A DNA stretch of 64,000 nt from Burkholderiales bacterium (lineage in GTDB: Bacteria; Pseudomonadota; Gammaproteobacteria; Burkholderiales; Burkholderiaceae_C), in the NCBI GenBank assembly GCA_030604135.1, contig JAUVWL010000006.1, positions 62,001 through 126,000 on the forward strand, given 5' to 3'. Position numbers and translations under genes: made by a program. Of the stretch, positions 44,249 to 53,852 are shown in pieces. Numbering within the stretch: the stretch's first letter is position 1; the number at the start of each line of letters is the position of its first letter. Below the pieces are notes generated by a model. The model was not told the DNA's origin. It was given only the letters and a program-made list of their open reading frames with translations, and ran no database searches.

Positions 44249-45079
44249 CTACAGCGCGAACACAGCCTGGGCGTTCTTGCTGAGAAACAGCGCCTGGGTT
44301 TCCCCGTCCAGGCCCAGCACATCCAGTTCCTTCAGGCAGGCCTCGGGGCTGATCATGGGGTAGTTGCTGCCAAACATGACCTTGTGGCGACCGTACGACT
44401 GCATGTAGGCCACCAGTTCGGCAGGATACCTGCGCGGCTTGTAGGCCGATGTGTCGATGAACACATTGGGAAATTTGGTGGCAAACGCAATCATTTCGTT
44501 GTGCCACGGGTAGCCGATGTGGCCGCAGACGATCTTGAGCTCGGGAAAATCCAGGGCGATCCGCTCAATATGCCCTGGTCGGCCTGTCTCCGAGCTGCAC
44601 AAGGGCCCGGTGAGCCCGACCTGCAGGCAGACCGGCACATTCAACTCCACACAGGCCGCCAGGACGGGGTAGTAGAGCGGATGGGTGCAGGGCCAGTCCC
44701 ACAGCCACTGAATGAACCGGACGCCTTTGAACCGGTGCTGGGTGACGTAGTGGCGAACGGTACGCACCGCCTCCACCGGGTTTCGCAGGTCCGCCGATGC
44801 CAGGCCAACGAACAGGTCCGGGTAGCGCGTGGTGGCTTGCAGAACGTCTTCGTTGCTGATGAGCGGCCCCTGCGGTCCGTACCAAGGGGACAGCAGGGCA
44901 CGGCGCACACCGGCGGCCTGCATGACCTGCGCCATCTCTTCAAGAGACACCGCATCAAAGGCCTGTCGGGTCCACCGCCTCAAGGGCTCAAGAAAGGGCT
45001 CGTTCGCAAAGCTCTTCGTCGGGTGCTGGGCCCACACATCGATGACGTCCAAGCGCTGGTTTCCTTCTGACAGATTCAT
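44249..45079 (-). CDS. Amidohydrolase-2 family protein with altered metal site
   Basis: TIM-barrel amidohydrolase of 276 residues (PF04909-like). Family regions are seen (GVRFIQWLWDWP, FPELKIVCGHIGYPWHNEMI, MFGSNYPM), but the usual HxH near the N terminus reads VIDVWAQHP, and the terminal ligand Asp of FGSDYP is Asn. Metal binding may therefore be lost or changed; such variants may act as decarboxylase- or hydrolase-like enzymes without full metal sites. ATG 45079 is chosen without a strong ribosome binding site. Function unknown. Confidence 0.7.
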   Translation of the reverse strand: MNLSEGNQRLDVIDVWAQHPTKSFANEPFLEPLRRWTRQAFDAVSLEEMAQVMQAAGVRRALLSPWYGPQGPLISNEDVLQATTRYPDLFVGLASADLRNPVEAVRTVRHYVTQHRFKGVRFIQWLWDWPCTHPLYYPVLAACVELNVPVCLQVGLTGPLCSSETGRPGHIERIALDFPELKIVCGHIGYPWHNEMIAFATKFPNVFIDTSAYKPRRYPAELVAYMQSYGRHKVMFGSNYPMISPEACLKELDVLGLDGETQALFLSKNAQAVFAL

Positions 45080-45217
45080 GGCCAATCCATTCAGGCAAGC
45101 TTCACGTGGAAGGGGCAGATCACCTCGACCGCACAAAGCCATGTCGGACCCGGGTTGACAGCCTAAACCACAGTCGCCGGTGCCGTCCAGCACCCGCCGG
45201 ACAGTGCAAAGTGCGCG

Positions 45218-45703
45218 TCAGGTCGGGTCAAGGCGCTCGACCGCCTGCGCCTGCACGCGCGCCAGCGCATCGCCCGGCACCCGTTCAGGGGCAATCTCGG
45301 CCAGAGGCACCAGCACGAAGGCCCGCTCGTGCATGCGCGGGTGCGGTACGGTCAGGTGGGCAGAATCGATGCGGGCGCTGCCATACAGCAGCAGGTCCAG
45401 GTCCAGGGTCCGGGGGGCGTTGCGGTAGGGGCGCTCGCGGCCAGCGGCGCTCTCGATGGCCTGCAGTGCGGACAGCAGCGCTGGGGCCGTCAAGGTGGTG
45501 ACCACTTCGGCCACCGCGTTGACAAAATCGGGCCCGCTGGCACCAACGGGGGACGTGCGGTACAGGCTGGAGCTCCTGTAAAGGCGCACGCCAGCCACAC
45601 GCCCCAGGCTGTCCAGAGCGCTGCGCAGGGTCTGGGCAGCGTCACCCAGGTTGGCACCCAGCCCCACGAAGGCCCTGACCTCGGGGCGACCGGAAGCGGC
45701 CAT
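45218..45703 (-). CDS. folK: 2-amino-4-hydroxy-6-hydroxymethyldihydropteridine pyrophosphokinase
   Basis: HPPK of 161 residues, which pyrophosphorylates the pterin in folate synthesis using ATP. Hallmarks are GLGANLGD near the N terminus, [10 protein letters not shown], and [15 protein letters not shown] with the catalytic/metal Asp pair, followed by [18 protein letters not shown]. It is 11 bases downstream of pcnB, the usual neighbour in many proteobacteria. Confidence 0.93.
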   Translation of the reverse strand: MAASGRPEVRAFVGLGANLGDAAQTLRSALDSLGRVAGVRLYRSSSLYRTSPVGASGPDFVNAVAEVVTTLTAPALLSALQAIESAAGRERPYRNAPRTLDLDLLLYGSARIDSAHLTVPHPRMHERAFVLVPLAEIAPERVPGDALARVQAQAVERLDPT

Positions 45704-45714
45704 GGTTCTGGCGT

Positions 45715-47421
45715 TCAGTCGCCGGCTGGTGCGGGGCCGCCTTCGCCCGTACCGGCTGCACCACCGCCGCCACCCGATGGCTTGCGGCGGCGGCGGCGGC
45801 GTTTCTTGGCCGGGGTGGCTGCGCCCACACCATCGCCACCGTCCTCGGCCTCGGGTTCGTCGGCCACGGCTTCGCTGTCGGGAGCGAAGGCGCTGCCGTA
45901 TGACATGGCCGGCGCCGGTCTGCCGTCTTCGCCCCGAAATCTCGGGTCGTCTGCTGGCGCCCCGACAGCCGGGTGGTCGGCGTCGGCCTTCTTCACACGA
46001 CGGGCCTTGCCAGCACCTGCAGAGCCCGCGCCTTTGGGCTGGCTGGACTTGCGCTGGGCGTCGACCATGTCCTGGCGGTGGTCGTCATCGGCGGTGCTGA
46101 AGGTCTCCCACCAGTGGGCCAGTTCCTCGTCAACCTCACCGACCTGGGCACGCAGTCGCAGGAAGTCGAAGCCGGCCCTGAAGCGCGGCTGCTCCACCAG
46201 GCTGAACACGCCGGCGCCCACACGCTTGTCGAAGCGCGGCTGCATCATCCAGATCTCGCGCATATCGGCACCGAGCTTGCCACGGCCCGAAACGTCGCCG
46301 ATGCGCGCGTCGAACACCTCGTCCACCGCGTCCTGCAGAGCCGAGAACGGCGGCGGTGGACGCTGGTTGCCGCGAGGCTGCAGGCGTTGCTCCCAGCCCT
46401 TGCGCACGTCGGCCCAGAGCACACAGGCCAGCAGGAAACTGGGGGCCACCGGCTTGTTTTCGCCGACGCGGCGGTCGGTGTCCTGCAGGGCAAGTTTGAC
46501 GAAGTCGTCTCCCGCACGCTGCACCACCAGGTCGAGCAACGGGTAGATGCCCTGGGCCAGCCCGGTCTCCTTCAGTGCTTCGATGCTGGCCAGCGAGTGC
46601 CCGGTCTGCAGCAGCTTGAGCATCTCGTCGAAAAGACGGCTCTGTGGCACGTCTTTGAGCAGGTCGCGCGAGGCCACCAGGGGTTCGCGTGTCCTGGCGT
46701 CCATCTTGAACCCCAACGCATTGAGCTTGGCCGCAAAGCGGACCGCCCGGATGATGCGCACCGGGTCTTCGCGGTAGCGCGTGGCGGCGTCGCCGATCAT
46801 GCGCAAGGTCTTCTTCTGCGCGTCGCGGATGCCGTGGTGAAAGTCAACCACCACCTGCGACTCGGGGTCGTAGTACATGGCGTTGATGGTGAAGTCGCGC
46901 CGTGCCGCGTCCTGCTCGATCGGGCCCCAGACGTTGTCTCGCAGCACCCGGCCGCTGGCATCGACCGCGTGGGTCATGCGGGCCAGCTCGCCCTTGCTGG
47001 TGCGTTCGTTGCCACTGACCTGCTCGGCATCGGCGCTGTCGAGGTAGGCCCGGAACGTCGAGACCTCGATCATCTCGTGCTCACGGCCGCGGCCGTAGAC
47101 CACGTGCACGATGCGAAAGCGCCGGCCGATGATGAAAGCCCGGCGAAACAGGCCCTTGACCTGCTCGGGTGTGGCGTTGGTGGCCACGTCGAAGTCTTTC
47201 GGGCGCAGGCCCAGCAACAGGTCGCGCACGGCACCGCCGACGATGTAGGCCTCGAATCCGGCCTGCTTGAGCGTGTGCACCACGTCCAGCGCGCGCTGGT
47301 CTACCAGCTTGGGGTTGATGCCGTGCACGCTGACAGGCACGTCTTCACGCTTGCCGAACTTGGCCGCCTTGCCGCGCCCGGCGGATTTGCCCAGCAGCTT
47401 GTCGATGAATTTCTTGATCAT
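45715..47421 (-). CDS. pcnB: Poly(A) polymerase
   Basis: Polynucleotide adenylyltransferase of 568 residues that adds 3' poly(A) tails and promotes RNA decay. The nucleotidyltransferase motif [20 protein letters not shown] and [11 protein letters not shown] are present, then the RNA-binding and arm regions ([18 protein letters not shown]). The long basic tail ends in Lys/Arg-rich [11 protein letters not shown]. Its ATG overlaps the HAD gene stop by 4 bases (ATGA), giving coupled translation. A longer upstream frame overlaps the HAD gene and is not real. Confidence 0.92.
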   Translation of the reverse strand: MIKKFIDKLLGKSAGRGKAAKFGKREDVPVSVHGINPKLVDQRALDVVHTLKQAGFEAYIVGGAVRDLLLGLRPKDFDVATNATPEQVKGLFRRAFIIGRRFRIVHVVYGRGREHEMIEVSTFRAYLDSADAEQVSGNERTSKGELARMTHAVDASGRVLRDNVWGPIEQDAARRDFTINAMYYDPESQVVVDFHHGIRDAQKKTLRMIGDAATRYREDPVRIIRAVRFAAKLNALGFKMDARTREPLVASRDLLKDVPQSRLFDEMLKLLQTGHSLASIEALKETGLAQGIYPLLDLVVQRAGDDFVKLALQDTDRRVGENKPVAPSFLLACVLWADVRKGWEQRLQPRGNQRPPPPFSALQDAVDEVFDARIGDVSGRGKLGADMREIWMMQPRFDKRVGAGVFSLVEQPRFRAGFDFLRLRAQVGEVDEELAHWWETFSTADDDHRQDMVDAQRKSSQPKGAGSAGAGKARRVKKADADHPAVGAPADDPRFRGEDGRPAPAMSYGSAFAPDSEAVADEPEAEDGGDGVGAATPAKKRRRRRRKPSGGGGGAAGTGEGGPAPAGD

Positions 47422-48182
47422 GTGAACAGGTTCAGGATGCGCCAGCCGCGCTCGGCCGCGATGGCCTTCAACCGGTCGTCGGGGTTGGCCGCCACCGGTT
47501 CGTGCACCTTCTCGAGCAGCGGCAGGTCGTTGATCGAGTCGCTGTAGAAGGTGCTGTGGGCCACGCCGGACCAGTCGAGACCGCGCGCCAACAGCCATTG
47601 TTCCACACGCGCGACCTTGCCCTCGCGAAACGAGGGCACACCGCGGATCGCGCCAGTGGGATTGCCGGCCTCGTCACGCTCGAGGTCGATGGCAATCAGT
47701 TCGTCGACCCCGAAAGCCTGGGCGATCGGCCGCGTGATGAACTCGTTGGTGGCGGTGACGATAATGACCTGGTCACCGGCCGCCTGGTGGCGGCGCACCA
47801 GGTCGAGCGCCTGCGGCCGCATGGCGGGCCGGATCACCTCGTCCATGAAGCGCCGGTGGGCGGCTTCGGCTTTCTGAGGGCCGTGGTCGGCCAGCGGCGC
47901 CACCGAGAAGCGGATGTATTCGTTGATGTCCAGCGTGCCGGCTTTGTACTGTTCGTAGAAAGCGTCGTTGGCGCGCGTGTGGGTTTCGGCGTCGCGCCAG
48001 CCCAGGGTGACGGTGAACTGGCCCCAGGCGTGGTCGGAGTCCAGCGGAATCAGGGTGTGGTCAAGATCAAATAAGGCCAGCCTGATCGCCCCCACGCTCC
48101 GCCGCTCTCGCGGGTCGCTGCCCCCCGAGGGGGCCCTCGCGACTTGGGGCGGCCCGGCGTCGCTCGTCTTCGCAATGGTCAT
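47418..48182 (-). CDS. HAD-superfamily subfamily IB phosphatase
   Basis: Phosphatase of up to 254 residues. The HAD motifs are clear: nucleophile Asp in LFDLDHTLIPLDSD, Thr in VTATNEF, and the late DSINDLPLLEKV. Similar HAD-IB enzymes act on phosphoserine or related phosphomonoesters; the substrate here is unknown. The first 32 residues (Pro, Gly and Arg rich) are encoded within a GC-rich repeat and may not be translated; a GTG at 48095 is an alternative start. It overlaps pcnB by 4 bases. Confidence 0.83.
   Translation of the reverse strand: MTIAKTSDAGPPQVARAPSGGSDPRERRSVGAIRLALFDLDHTLIPLDSDHAWGQFTVTLGWRDAETHTRANDAFYEQYKAGTLDINEYIRFSVAPLADHGPQKAEAAHRRFMDEVIRPAMRPQALDLVRRHQAAGDQVIIVTATNEFITRPIAQAFGVDELIAIDLERDEAGNPTGAIRGVPSFREGKVARVEQWLLARGLDWSGVAHSTFYSDSINDLPLLEKVHEPVAANPDDRLKAIAAERGWRILNLFT
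48087..48168. repeat. GC-rich intergenic palindromic repeat (REP-like), second copy
   Basis: Contains CCCCC-CGA-GGGGG (48121-48133) and a GGCCCGGCG block that recalls the element at 28423-28494 in inverse orientation. It lies between hda and the HAD domain and overlaps the annotated HAD N terminus. Closely similar elements are, to my knowledge, common between genes in Comamonadaceae. Confidence 0.55.
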
Positions 48183-48184
48183 GG

Positions 48185-48871
48185 CTATTCGTTTTCCAGC
48201 ATCGATTTGATCAGCGGGATGGTGATGGCGCGCTGGGTGCGCAGGGCGTAGGCGTCGAGCTGGTCCAGCAGCATCATGAGGCTGGAGAGGTCGCGCGTGA
48301 AGCGGGTGAGCATGAAATCCATGACCTCGTCACCCAGGAAGACGCCGCGCTCGTCGGCCGCGCGACGCAGGACCGCCCGGCGCTCGGCCTCACCCAGCGC
48401 CTGCAGCTGGAACACGTGGCCCCAGCCCAGGCGGGTGCGCAGGTCTTCGCGCAGCTTCAGGTCGGCCGGCGGCCGGTCCGCCGTGGCCAGCACCCAGCGG
48501 GCCGGGCCATGGGCTGGCGCCTGCGCATGCACGAACCAGTTGAAAGCGGCCGCCTGCTGCTCGGCGGTGTAGAGCTGCACATCGTCCAGCAGCACCACCT
48601 GCCATTGCTCGTCGAACTCACCCGGGTGGCGCAAGGAGGCATCCATCCACCCCACACGAGCGCCCTGCTCGCGCAGCGCCTCGCGCACCGCGTGCAACAG
48701 GTGTGTCTTGCCACTGCCACTCTCGCCCCAGACCAGGGTGGGCACCGGTGAACGCAGGGGGTTCCCGGCCCAGAGACGCAGGTGTTCGACCACCGCCTCG
48801 TTGCCGACGTCGATGAAGTTGGCCAGCGTGGGCACCGGTGCCAGACCGATGTCCAGCGCCATCTGCTTCAT
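48185..48871 (-). CDS. hda: DnaA regulatory inactivator Hda-like protein
   Basis: AAA+ protein of 228 residues related to DnaA domain III. Walker A is WGESGSGKTHLL and Walker B is VVLLDDVQLY, followed by the arginine-rich LREDLRTRLGWGHVFQL box VII region. The N terminus (MKQMALDIG) carries the clamp-binding-like QMALDI motif that targets Hda to the sliding clamp, so it should promote ATP hydrolysis on DnaA. It precedes the HAD gene and follows the PerM-type permease gene. An upstream ATG at 48892 would add 7 residues. Confidence 0.87.
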   Translation of the reverse strand: MKQMALDIGLAPVPTLANFIDVGNEAVVEHLRLWAGNPLRSPVPTLVWGESGSGKTHLLHAVREALREQGARVGWMDASLRHPGEFDEQWQVVLLDDVQLYTAEQQAAAFNWFVHAQAPAHGPARWVLATADRPPADLKLREDLRTRLGWGHVFQLQALGEAERRAVLRRAADERGVFLGDEVMDFMLTRFTRDLSSLMMLLDQLDAYALRTQRAITIPLIKSMLENE

Positions 48872-48953
48872 GGGAGCCTGCCCCGTGCTCAACCGACCAC
48901 CCTCTGCGGTACCCGCTGCGGGGCCAGTCGTGTTTGAAATGACCTGGCGGCGA

Positions 48954-50072
48954 TCATGCTCTGGGATCCGAAGGCGGCGTGGCCGTCACGACCGGCGGCG
49001 GCACAGGTGCGCCTTCCAGGTACAGCTCGCTGCCCAGGTAGCCGCGCTTGGCGCGCCGGATGGCCACCAGCAGCACCGCGCTGGCCGGCAGGGCCACCAG
49101 CACGCCGACAAAGCCGAACAGGTGGCCAAAGGCCATCAGGGCAAAAATGACCGCTATCGGGTGCAGCCCGATGCGCTCACCCAGCAGACGCGGGGTGAGG
49201 TACATGCTCTCGAACACCTGCACCACGGTGAAGACCAGCGCGACCAGGGCCACACCCGGCAGGCTCTGGAATTGCAAGACGGCAGCGAGCATGCCCATGA
49301 TGAAGCCCACACCAAAACCCAGGTAAGGCACAAACACGGCCAACCCGGTGAACACACCGATGGGCAAGGCCAGTTTCAGACCCACAAGTGCCAGGCCCAC
49401 CGTGTAGAGCACCGCGAGTGCCCCCATCACCAGCAGCTGACCCCGCAAATACTGGCCCAGCACCTCGTCGGTCTCGTCCAGAAAACTCTGTACCGTGGCG
49501 AGCCAGCGCGGCGGTATCAGGCGCTTGGCCCGCTCGACCAGGCCGGCCCAGTCCAGCAACAGGTAGTAGGCCACGATGGGCGCCAGGATCAGATTGCCGA
49601 ACAGCGCCGCCAGCGCACTGCCGCCTATGCGCAAGGACGACAGCAAACCGGTGATGAGTTCACTCTCGTGACCGGAGACCAGCTCGCGCAACCAGCTGCG
49701 CACCTGGGCCACGTCGATCTGCAGGTCCAGACCGAAACGGGCCGCCAGTGGCAGCAGCACGTCATTGAAGCGCTCCAGCAGGGCCGGCACCTGTTCCTTG
49801 AGCAGGGGCACCTGCTTGGTGATCACCGGCACGATCAGCAGCACCACCAGCGTCATCACCAGCGACAGCAGTGAGATGGCCACCCCGGCACCAAGCCAGC
49901 GCGGAATGCGCCTGGCGTGCAATCGCTCGACCAGGGGATGCAGCGCATAAGCCAGCACCGCCGCCAGCACAAAGGGCATGAGCACCGGCGCCAGCAAGGT
50001 CAGCAGCAGCCAGGCACCCAGGGCGATGCCGGCCCAGGCGGCGGCTCGGAGCTGGTTGGGGGTGAAGGTCAT
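48954..50072 (-). CDS. AI-2E-family (PerM-like) membrane transporter
   Basis: Integral membrane protein of 372 residues with about seven to eight helices and the AI-2E/PerM-family pattern (VLAAVLAYALHPLVERLHARRIPRW, then LGFGVGFIMGMLAAVLQF and LTPRLLGERIGLHPIAVIFALMAFGHLFGFVG). Export of small solutes is proposed for the family. ATG 50072 begins just before the first helix; the longer frame includes intergenic sequence. It is divergent from purM and adjacent to hda, an order common in Burkholderiales. Confidence 0.82.
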   Translation of the reverse strand: MTFTPNQLRAAAWAGIALGAWLLLTLLAPVLMPFVLAAVLAYALHPLVERLHARRIPRWLGAGVAISLLSLVMTLVVLLIVPVITKQVPLLKEQVPALLERFNDVLLPLAARFGLDLQIDVAQVRSWLRELVSGHESELITGLLSSLRIGGSALAALFGNLILAPIVAYYLLLDWAGLVERAKRLIPPRWLATVQSFLDETDEVLGQYLRGQLLVMGALAVLYTVGLALVGLKLALPIGVFTGLAVFVPYLGFGVGFIMGMLAAVLQFQSLPGVALVALVFTVVQVFESMYLTPRLLGERIGLHPIAVIFALMAFGHLFGFVGVLVALPASAVLLVAIRRAKRGYLGSELYLEGAPVPPPVVTATPPSDPRA

Positions 50073-50245
50073 GCGTGGCGATGCGATGCGGTGTTTGGGA
50101 TGGGTCCGGCCCCGGGCGCTGCCTTGCGGCCATGCCTGGGGGTGAACCCTTAAAATCGGTGCCAAATTCTAAGTCCGCCGCCCGCTTCCCTCCCAAAAGA
50201 CGCTGCCGGCCCCCTTTCTGACCTGCCGGGCCCTGCCCTCCCTTC

Positions 50246-51280
50246 ATGACGATTACCACCCCCCTCTCCTACAAAGACGCTGGCGTTGACATCGACGCGG
50301 GCGACGCCCTGGTCGAGCGCATCAAGCCACTGGCAAAAAAGACCATGCGCGAGGGCGTGCTGGCCGGCATCGGCGGTTTTGGCGCACTGTTCGAGGTGCC
50401 CAAGCGCTACCAGGAGCCGGTGCTGGTGAGCGGCACCGACGGTGTGGGCACCAAACTCAAGCTCGCTTTCGAGTGGAACATGCACGACACCGTGGGCATC
50501 GACCTGGTCGGCATGAGCGTGAACGACGTGCTGGTACAGGGCGCCGAACCGCTGTTTTTCCTGGACTATTTTGCTTGCGGCAAGCTCGACGTGGACACAG
50601 CGGCGGCTGTGGTCGGTGGCATTGCCAAGGGTTGCGAGCTGTCGGGCTGCGCCCTGATCGGCGGCGAAACCGCCGAAATGCCCGGCATGTACCCGGCCGG
50701 CGAATACGATCTGGCCGGCTTCTGTGTCGGCGCGGTCGAAAAAAGCAAGATCCTGACCGGCAAGGATGTGAAGCCCGGTGACGTGGTGCTGGGCCTGGCC
50801 TCGCACGGCGTGCACTCCAACGGCTTCTCACTGGTGCGCAAGTGCATCGATCGCGCGGGCGCTGACCTGCCCGCCACGCTGGACGGCCAGCCGTTCAGGC
50901 AGGCCATCATGGCCCCGACCCGCCTGTATGTGAAGAACGTGCTCGCCACCCTTGCGAAGCACCCCGTCAAAGCGCTGGCCCACATCACCGGCGGCGGCCT
51001 GCTGGAGAACATTCCCCGCGTGCTGCCCGAGGGCACGGCTGCGCACCTGGTCAAGGGCAGCTGGCCACAGACCGAGCTGTTCGCCTGGCTGCAGAGGGTC
51101 GCCGGCATCGACGACATCGAGATGAACCGCACCTTCAACAACGGCATCGGCATGGTGGTGGTGATCGATGCAGCCGAAGCCTCTGCCTGCGCCGCCACGC
51201 TGCGCGGGCTCGGAGAGACGGTGTACGCGATAGGCACCATCGCCCCGCGTGGTGAAGGTGCGGCGGTGGTGGTGGCCTGA
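50246..51280 (+). CDS. purM: Phosphoribosylformylglycinamidine cyclo-ligase (AIR synthetase)
   Basis: Purine-synthesis enzyme of 344 residues that closes FGAM to AIR with ATP. Conserved regions include [21 protein letters not shown], the [13 protein letters not shown] loop, [11 protein letters not shown] and the late [16 protein letters not shown]. The start is the usual [16 protein letters not shown]. It is divergent from the PerM-like gene and ends in a strong terminator. Confidence 0.95.
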   Translation: MTITTPLSYKDAGVDIDAGDALVERIKPLAKKTMREGVLAGIGGFGALFEVPKRYQEPVLVSGTDGVGTKLKLAFEWNMHDTVGIDLVGMSVNDVLVQGAEPLFFLDYFACGKLDVDTAAAVVGGIAKGCELSGCALIGGETAEMPGMYPAGEYDLAGFCVGAVEKSKILTGKDVKPGDVVLGLASHGVHSNGFSLVRKCIDRAGADLPATLDGQPFRQAIMAPTRLYVKNVLATLAKHPVKALAHITGGGLLENIPRVLPEGTAAHLVKGSWPQTELFAWLQRVAGIDDIEMNRTFNNGIGMVVVIDAAEASACAATLRGLGETVYAIGTIAPRGEGAAVVVA

Positions 51281-51303
51281 AGCTCCACTTGCTGTCCCAT
51301 GTC

Positions 51304-51334
51304 AAAGGCCCGTTCGCGGGCCTTTGGCTTTTTT
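51304..51334 (+). terminator. purM terminator
   Basis: AAAGGCCCG (51304-51312) and CGGGCCTTT (51317-51325) form a 9-bp stem closed by a TTCG tetraloop, followed by GGC and six T. This is a textbook rho-independent terminator 24 bases after purM. Confidence 0.85.
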
Positions 51335-51424
51335 GGCGTCGAACCCTGGCAGGTCTGACAGGGTTCGATTCGACCATGCGCACTTTCGGGCTACATTGGT
51401 GCCTGATTACCAAGGGAGCGCCAC

Positions 51425-52105
51425 TTGAAACCAAACCACATCCGCACCAGCTGGGCCGGCCTGAGCCTGGTTGTGTTCCTGTCCGTCCTGAGCGCGGGCT
51501 GCATGGCACCCGCCCATATCGCCACCTCCCTGGAACGGTCGGCCGCCAACCGCACCCTGGTTCGGGGCATGGAGACCTTGCGGCAACACATCCAGACGCT
51601 GCAGGACCAGGGTGACCCGCTGGGCGACTACTTCTACGCCATGGCCAACGCCGATGGCTGGATCAACGATGTTCAGCAACCCGAAGCCATCACCGCCTTG
51701 TTCGAGCAGGCCGCTGCCAAGGGGGTGATGGATGCGAAGATTCTGCTGGCTTTGCAGGTGGCAACGAGCGAGCCCATCCCCGGGCGATTGGACTACGGCA
51801 AATCACCACGAGGCAACGTTGAGGCCTGGGAGCGTGGTCTTGCGCAGCTCCTGCCCTTGCTGCAGCAGCAGTGTTACGCCCGACGGCTGGTGGTCGATCA
51901 GGGGCGCCCCAAGGTGGCCTACTACTCCATCGCCTACGACGTCTGGCCGCGCTATCGGGACGGTCACTGGGTACAGAACGAGCGCAAGGAGTGGGAGCCC
52001 CGCATCGCCAAGGACCCGCAGCGCCAGGCGGTGTGGGAGGACCTGGACCGCCGCTGCCGCATCCGCCGCGACGACTTTCTGGACTTGACGATTCAAAAGA
52101 GGTGA
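51425..52105 (+). CDS. Lipoprotein of unknown function, upstream of lipase-like gene
   Basis: Exported lipoprotein of 226 residues with a signal peptide ending in lipobox LSAG-Cys26. The mature part is acidic and helical in the middle (EAITALFEQAAAKGVMDAKILLALQVATSE), ending in a charged region. No known domain seen. It lies 4 bases before the lipase-like gene and is expected to be produced with it. Lipoproteins just before a lipase-type effector gene can be cognate immunity proteins in secretion-system loci; that role is inference. Confidence 0.6.
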   Translation: MKPNHIRTSWAGLSLVVFLSVLSAGCMAPAHIATSLERSAANRTLVRGMETLRQHIQTLQDQGDPLGDYFYAMANADGWINDVQQPEAITALFEQAAAKGVMDAKILLALQVATSEPIPGRLDYGKSPRGNVEAWERGLAQLLPLLQQQCYARRLVVDQGRPKVAYYSIAYDVWPRYRDGHWVQNERKEWEPRIAKDPQRQAVWEDLDRRCRIRRDDFLDLTIQKR

Positions 52106-52109
52106 TGTC

Positions 52110-53786
52110 TTGGACGAGAACGCTCAGCCTGTCGAGAATCGGGCGCTCAACCCCCTCAGCGCCCGAGTCGGCATGGCCCTGGCCTATTGGGCCTACCCGC
52201 ACAAGGACGAAGCCCAGGCGAGCAAAGTCTTGCCCTACCCCGAGTCTTGGAGAGACGCCCAGCCTGGCAGGGAACTGCCGCCCGACTGGCCCACGCCTCA
52301 GTACGACTCCAGCGGCCGCCTGCAACCCGGCAGCCCCGAGGGCTGGAACACCCAGCACAACGCCCAGGGCCAGCTGGAGAACCAGTTCAAGGTCTCCATC
52401 AACCGTCGAACCCAGGAAATCACCTTCGACTTCAAGGGCTCGGACGCGTGGAGCAACTGGAAATCGGACCTGGGCAACGCTGGCGCCAGCGAGTTCGCCA
52501 AGATCCAGGCGCAGGCGCAGGCCGCCTTCGAGCACCTGAGCCAGCACCCGGAGTTCCGGCATTTCCGGTTTGCGGCCACCGGCCACAGCCTGGGTGGCGG
52601 CATGGCGCAGAGCTTTGCATTGCGCAACAACATCGACGCCTATGTCTACAACAGCTTGCCGATCGCACGCGAGACCATCCGGGGCGACTATTTTTCGGAG
52701 GTCGGCGGATACGAAGCGGCACTGGCCCGGTTCCAGGCATCGGGTCGCGTGGCGCACGACGTGCGCACACCCAATGACATTGCGACCCACACCTTCGAGG
52801 GCATCATGCAGAACCGGTACCTCAGCCACCACGCCGGACCCGGCGTGCAATGGCTGCCGGGTGAGCGCATTCCGGGTGTGATCAAGACCGCCTTGCTGGT
52901 CAGCAAACTCGGGGCCCTGCCGGCTGCGGCCCTCATGGGCAAGGACCACACCATGGGTGCACTCGCCGATGGTCAGCAAGGCTTGGCCGTGGACGCCGAG
53001 GGACGCTTCCGCGTGCCCCACGGGCACCAGCAACTGGCTGAAATCCCGGCTGAGGCCCGTCGGCGGCTGGCTTTGCTCGAGGCTGCCCCCCTGGTGCGTG
53101 CCCAGCGGCTGGACATGGGGCAGGACCCCATGGAACCCCGGCGATACCTGCTCGAACGTGAAGATGGCAGCCGCCAGTTCATTGAGCTGGACTCTCGCAG
53201 TGCGGCGGTCGAAATCGACCACCGATCGGTCGATGGCAGCCGCATCCTGATCGAGATGGACGGCCGGCGTCACCAACCCGTGCGCGTCTCCGAGTTCGAC
53301 GCCCAGGGGCATCGCATCCGCCAGGACACCGTGGCCTGGCATCAGCCAGTATCTGACGAAACCGATGAGCGCCGTATCGCCACGGCCCATGAGGCAGCAC
53401 AGCCCATACCCTGGTCACAACGGCTGAGCGAAACGCAGATGCACCACTTCATGCAGGCCGTCCAGGAAATCGGCCCCCATCTGCAGGAACGTGGTCTCAG
53501 TCAGGAGCAGGTTGGCCGCGTCTGCGCGGCGGCAGTCGTTCACTGCGGACGCCACCACCACCCGGCTGATGGACAACAGTTCATGTTGAGCCACAACGGC
53601 GAAACGGTCGGGGTCCTCGATGGAGGCTTCCGGTTGACCGAGATGTCCGTGAGCACGGCCTTGCGTCAGGACATTGACAGCCATCTGGAGCTTGCAGCAG
53701 AACAAAACAGGTGCAGTCTGAGAAGAGACAACAACCTCCACTTGAGCACCGACCAGGCACACGTGCCTGCGCGCGCCCTGGCCTGA
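52110..53786 (+). CDS. Lipase-like alpha/beta hydrolase, possible effector
   Basis: Protein of 558 residues with no signal peptide. The N-terminal 300 residues look like a class-3 lipase: TFDFKGSD, the nucleophile elbow GHSLGGG with Ser160, a candidate Asp (Asp223, TPNDIAT) and a candidate His (His280, GKDHTMG). The C-terminal half is novel, with an acidic beta-rich middle and a helical end (SETQMHHFMQAVQEI ... VRALRQD-like). TTG 52110 has AGAGG 7 bases upstream. Absence of a leader, fused C-terminal domain and lipoprotein neighbour suggest a contact-delivered toxin; not shown. Confidence 0.6.
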   Translation: MDENAQPVENRALNPLSARVGMALAYWAYPHKDEAQASKVLPYPESWRDAQPGRELPPDWPTPQYDSSGRLQPGSPEGWNTQHNAQGQLENQFKVSINRRTQEITFDFKGSDAWSNWKSDLGNAGASEFAKIQAQAQAAFEHLSQHPEFRHFRFAATGHSLGGGMAQSFALRNNIDAYVYNSLPIARETIRGDYFSEVGGYEAALARFQASGRVAHDVRTPNDIATHTFEGIMQNRYLSHHAGPGVQWLPGERIPGVIKTALLVSKLGALPAAALMGKDHTMGALADGQQGLAVDAEGRFRVPHGHQQLAEIPAEARRRLALLEAAPLVRAQRLDMGQDPMEPRRYLLEREDGSRQFIELDSRSAAVEIDHRSVDGSRILIEMDGRRHQPVRVSEFDAQGHRIRQDTVAWHQPVSDETDERRIATAHEAAQPIPWSQRLSETQMHHFMQAVQEIGPHLQERGLSQEQVGRVCAAAVVHCGRHHHPADGQQFMLSHNGETVGVLDGGFRLTEMSVSTALRQDIDSHLELAAEQNRCSLRRDNNLHLSTDQAHVPARALA

Positions 53787-53852
53787 ATGGGCCACATGGC
53801 AGGAGCAACCCCAACCCCCTCACCCATCACAGCAAATCATTCAGGGATTGCC

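Noticed and set aside
52085-52096. TTGA-like/TCAA-like motif before the lipase-like gene
   Set aside because: The spacing is 4 and not 6 bases and the motif lies inside the lipoprotein coding sequence, so it is not a good Fnr box.
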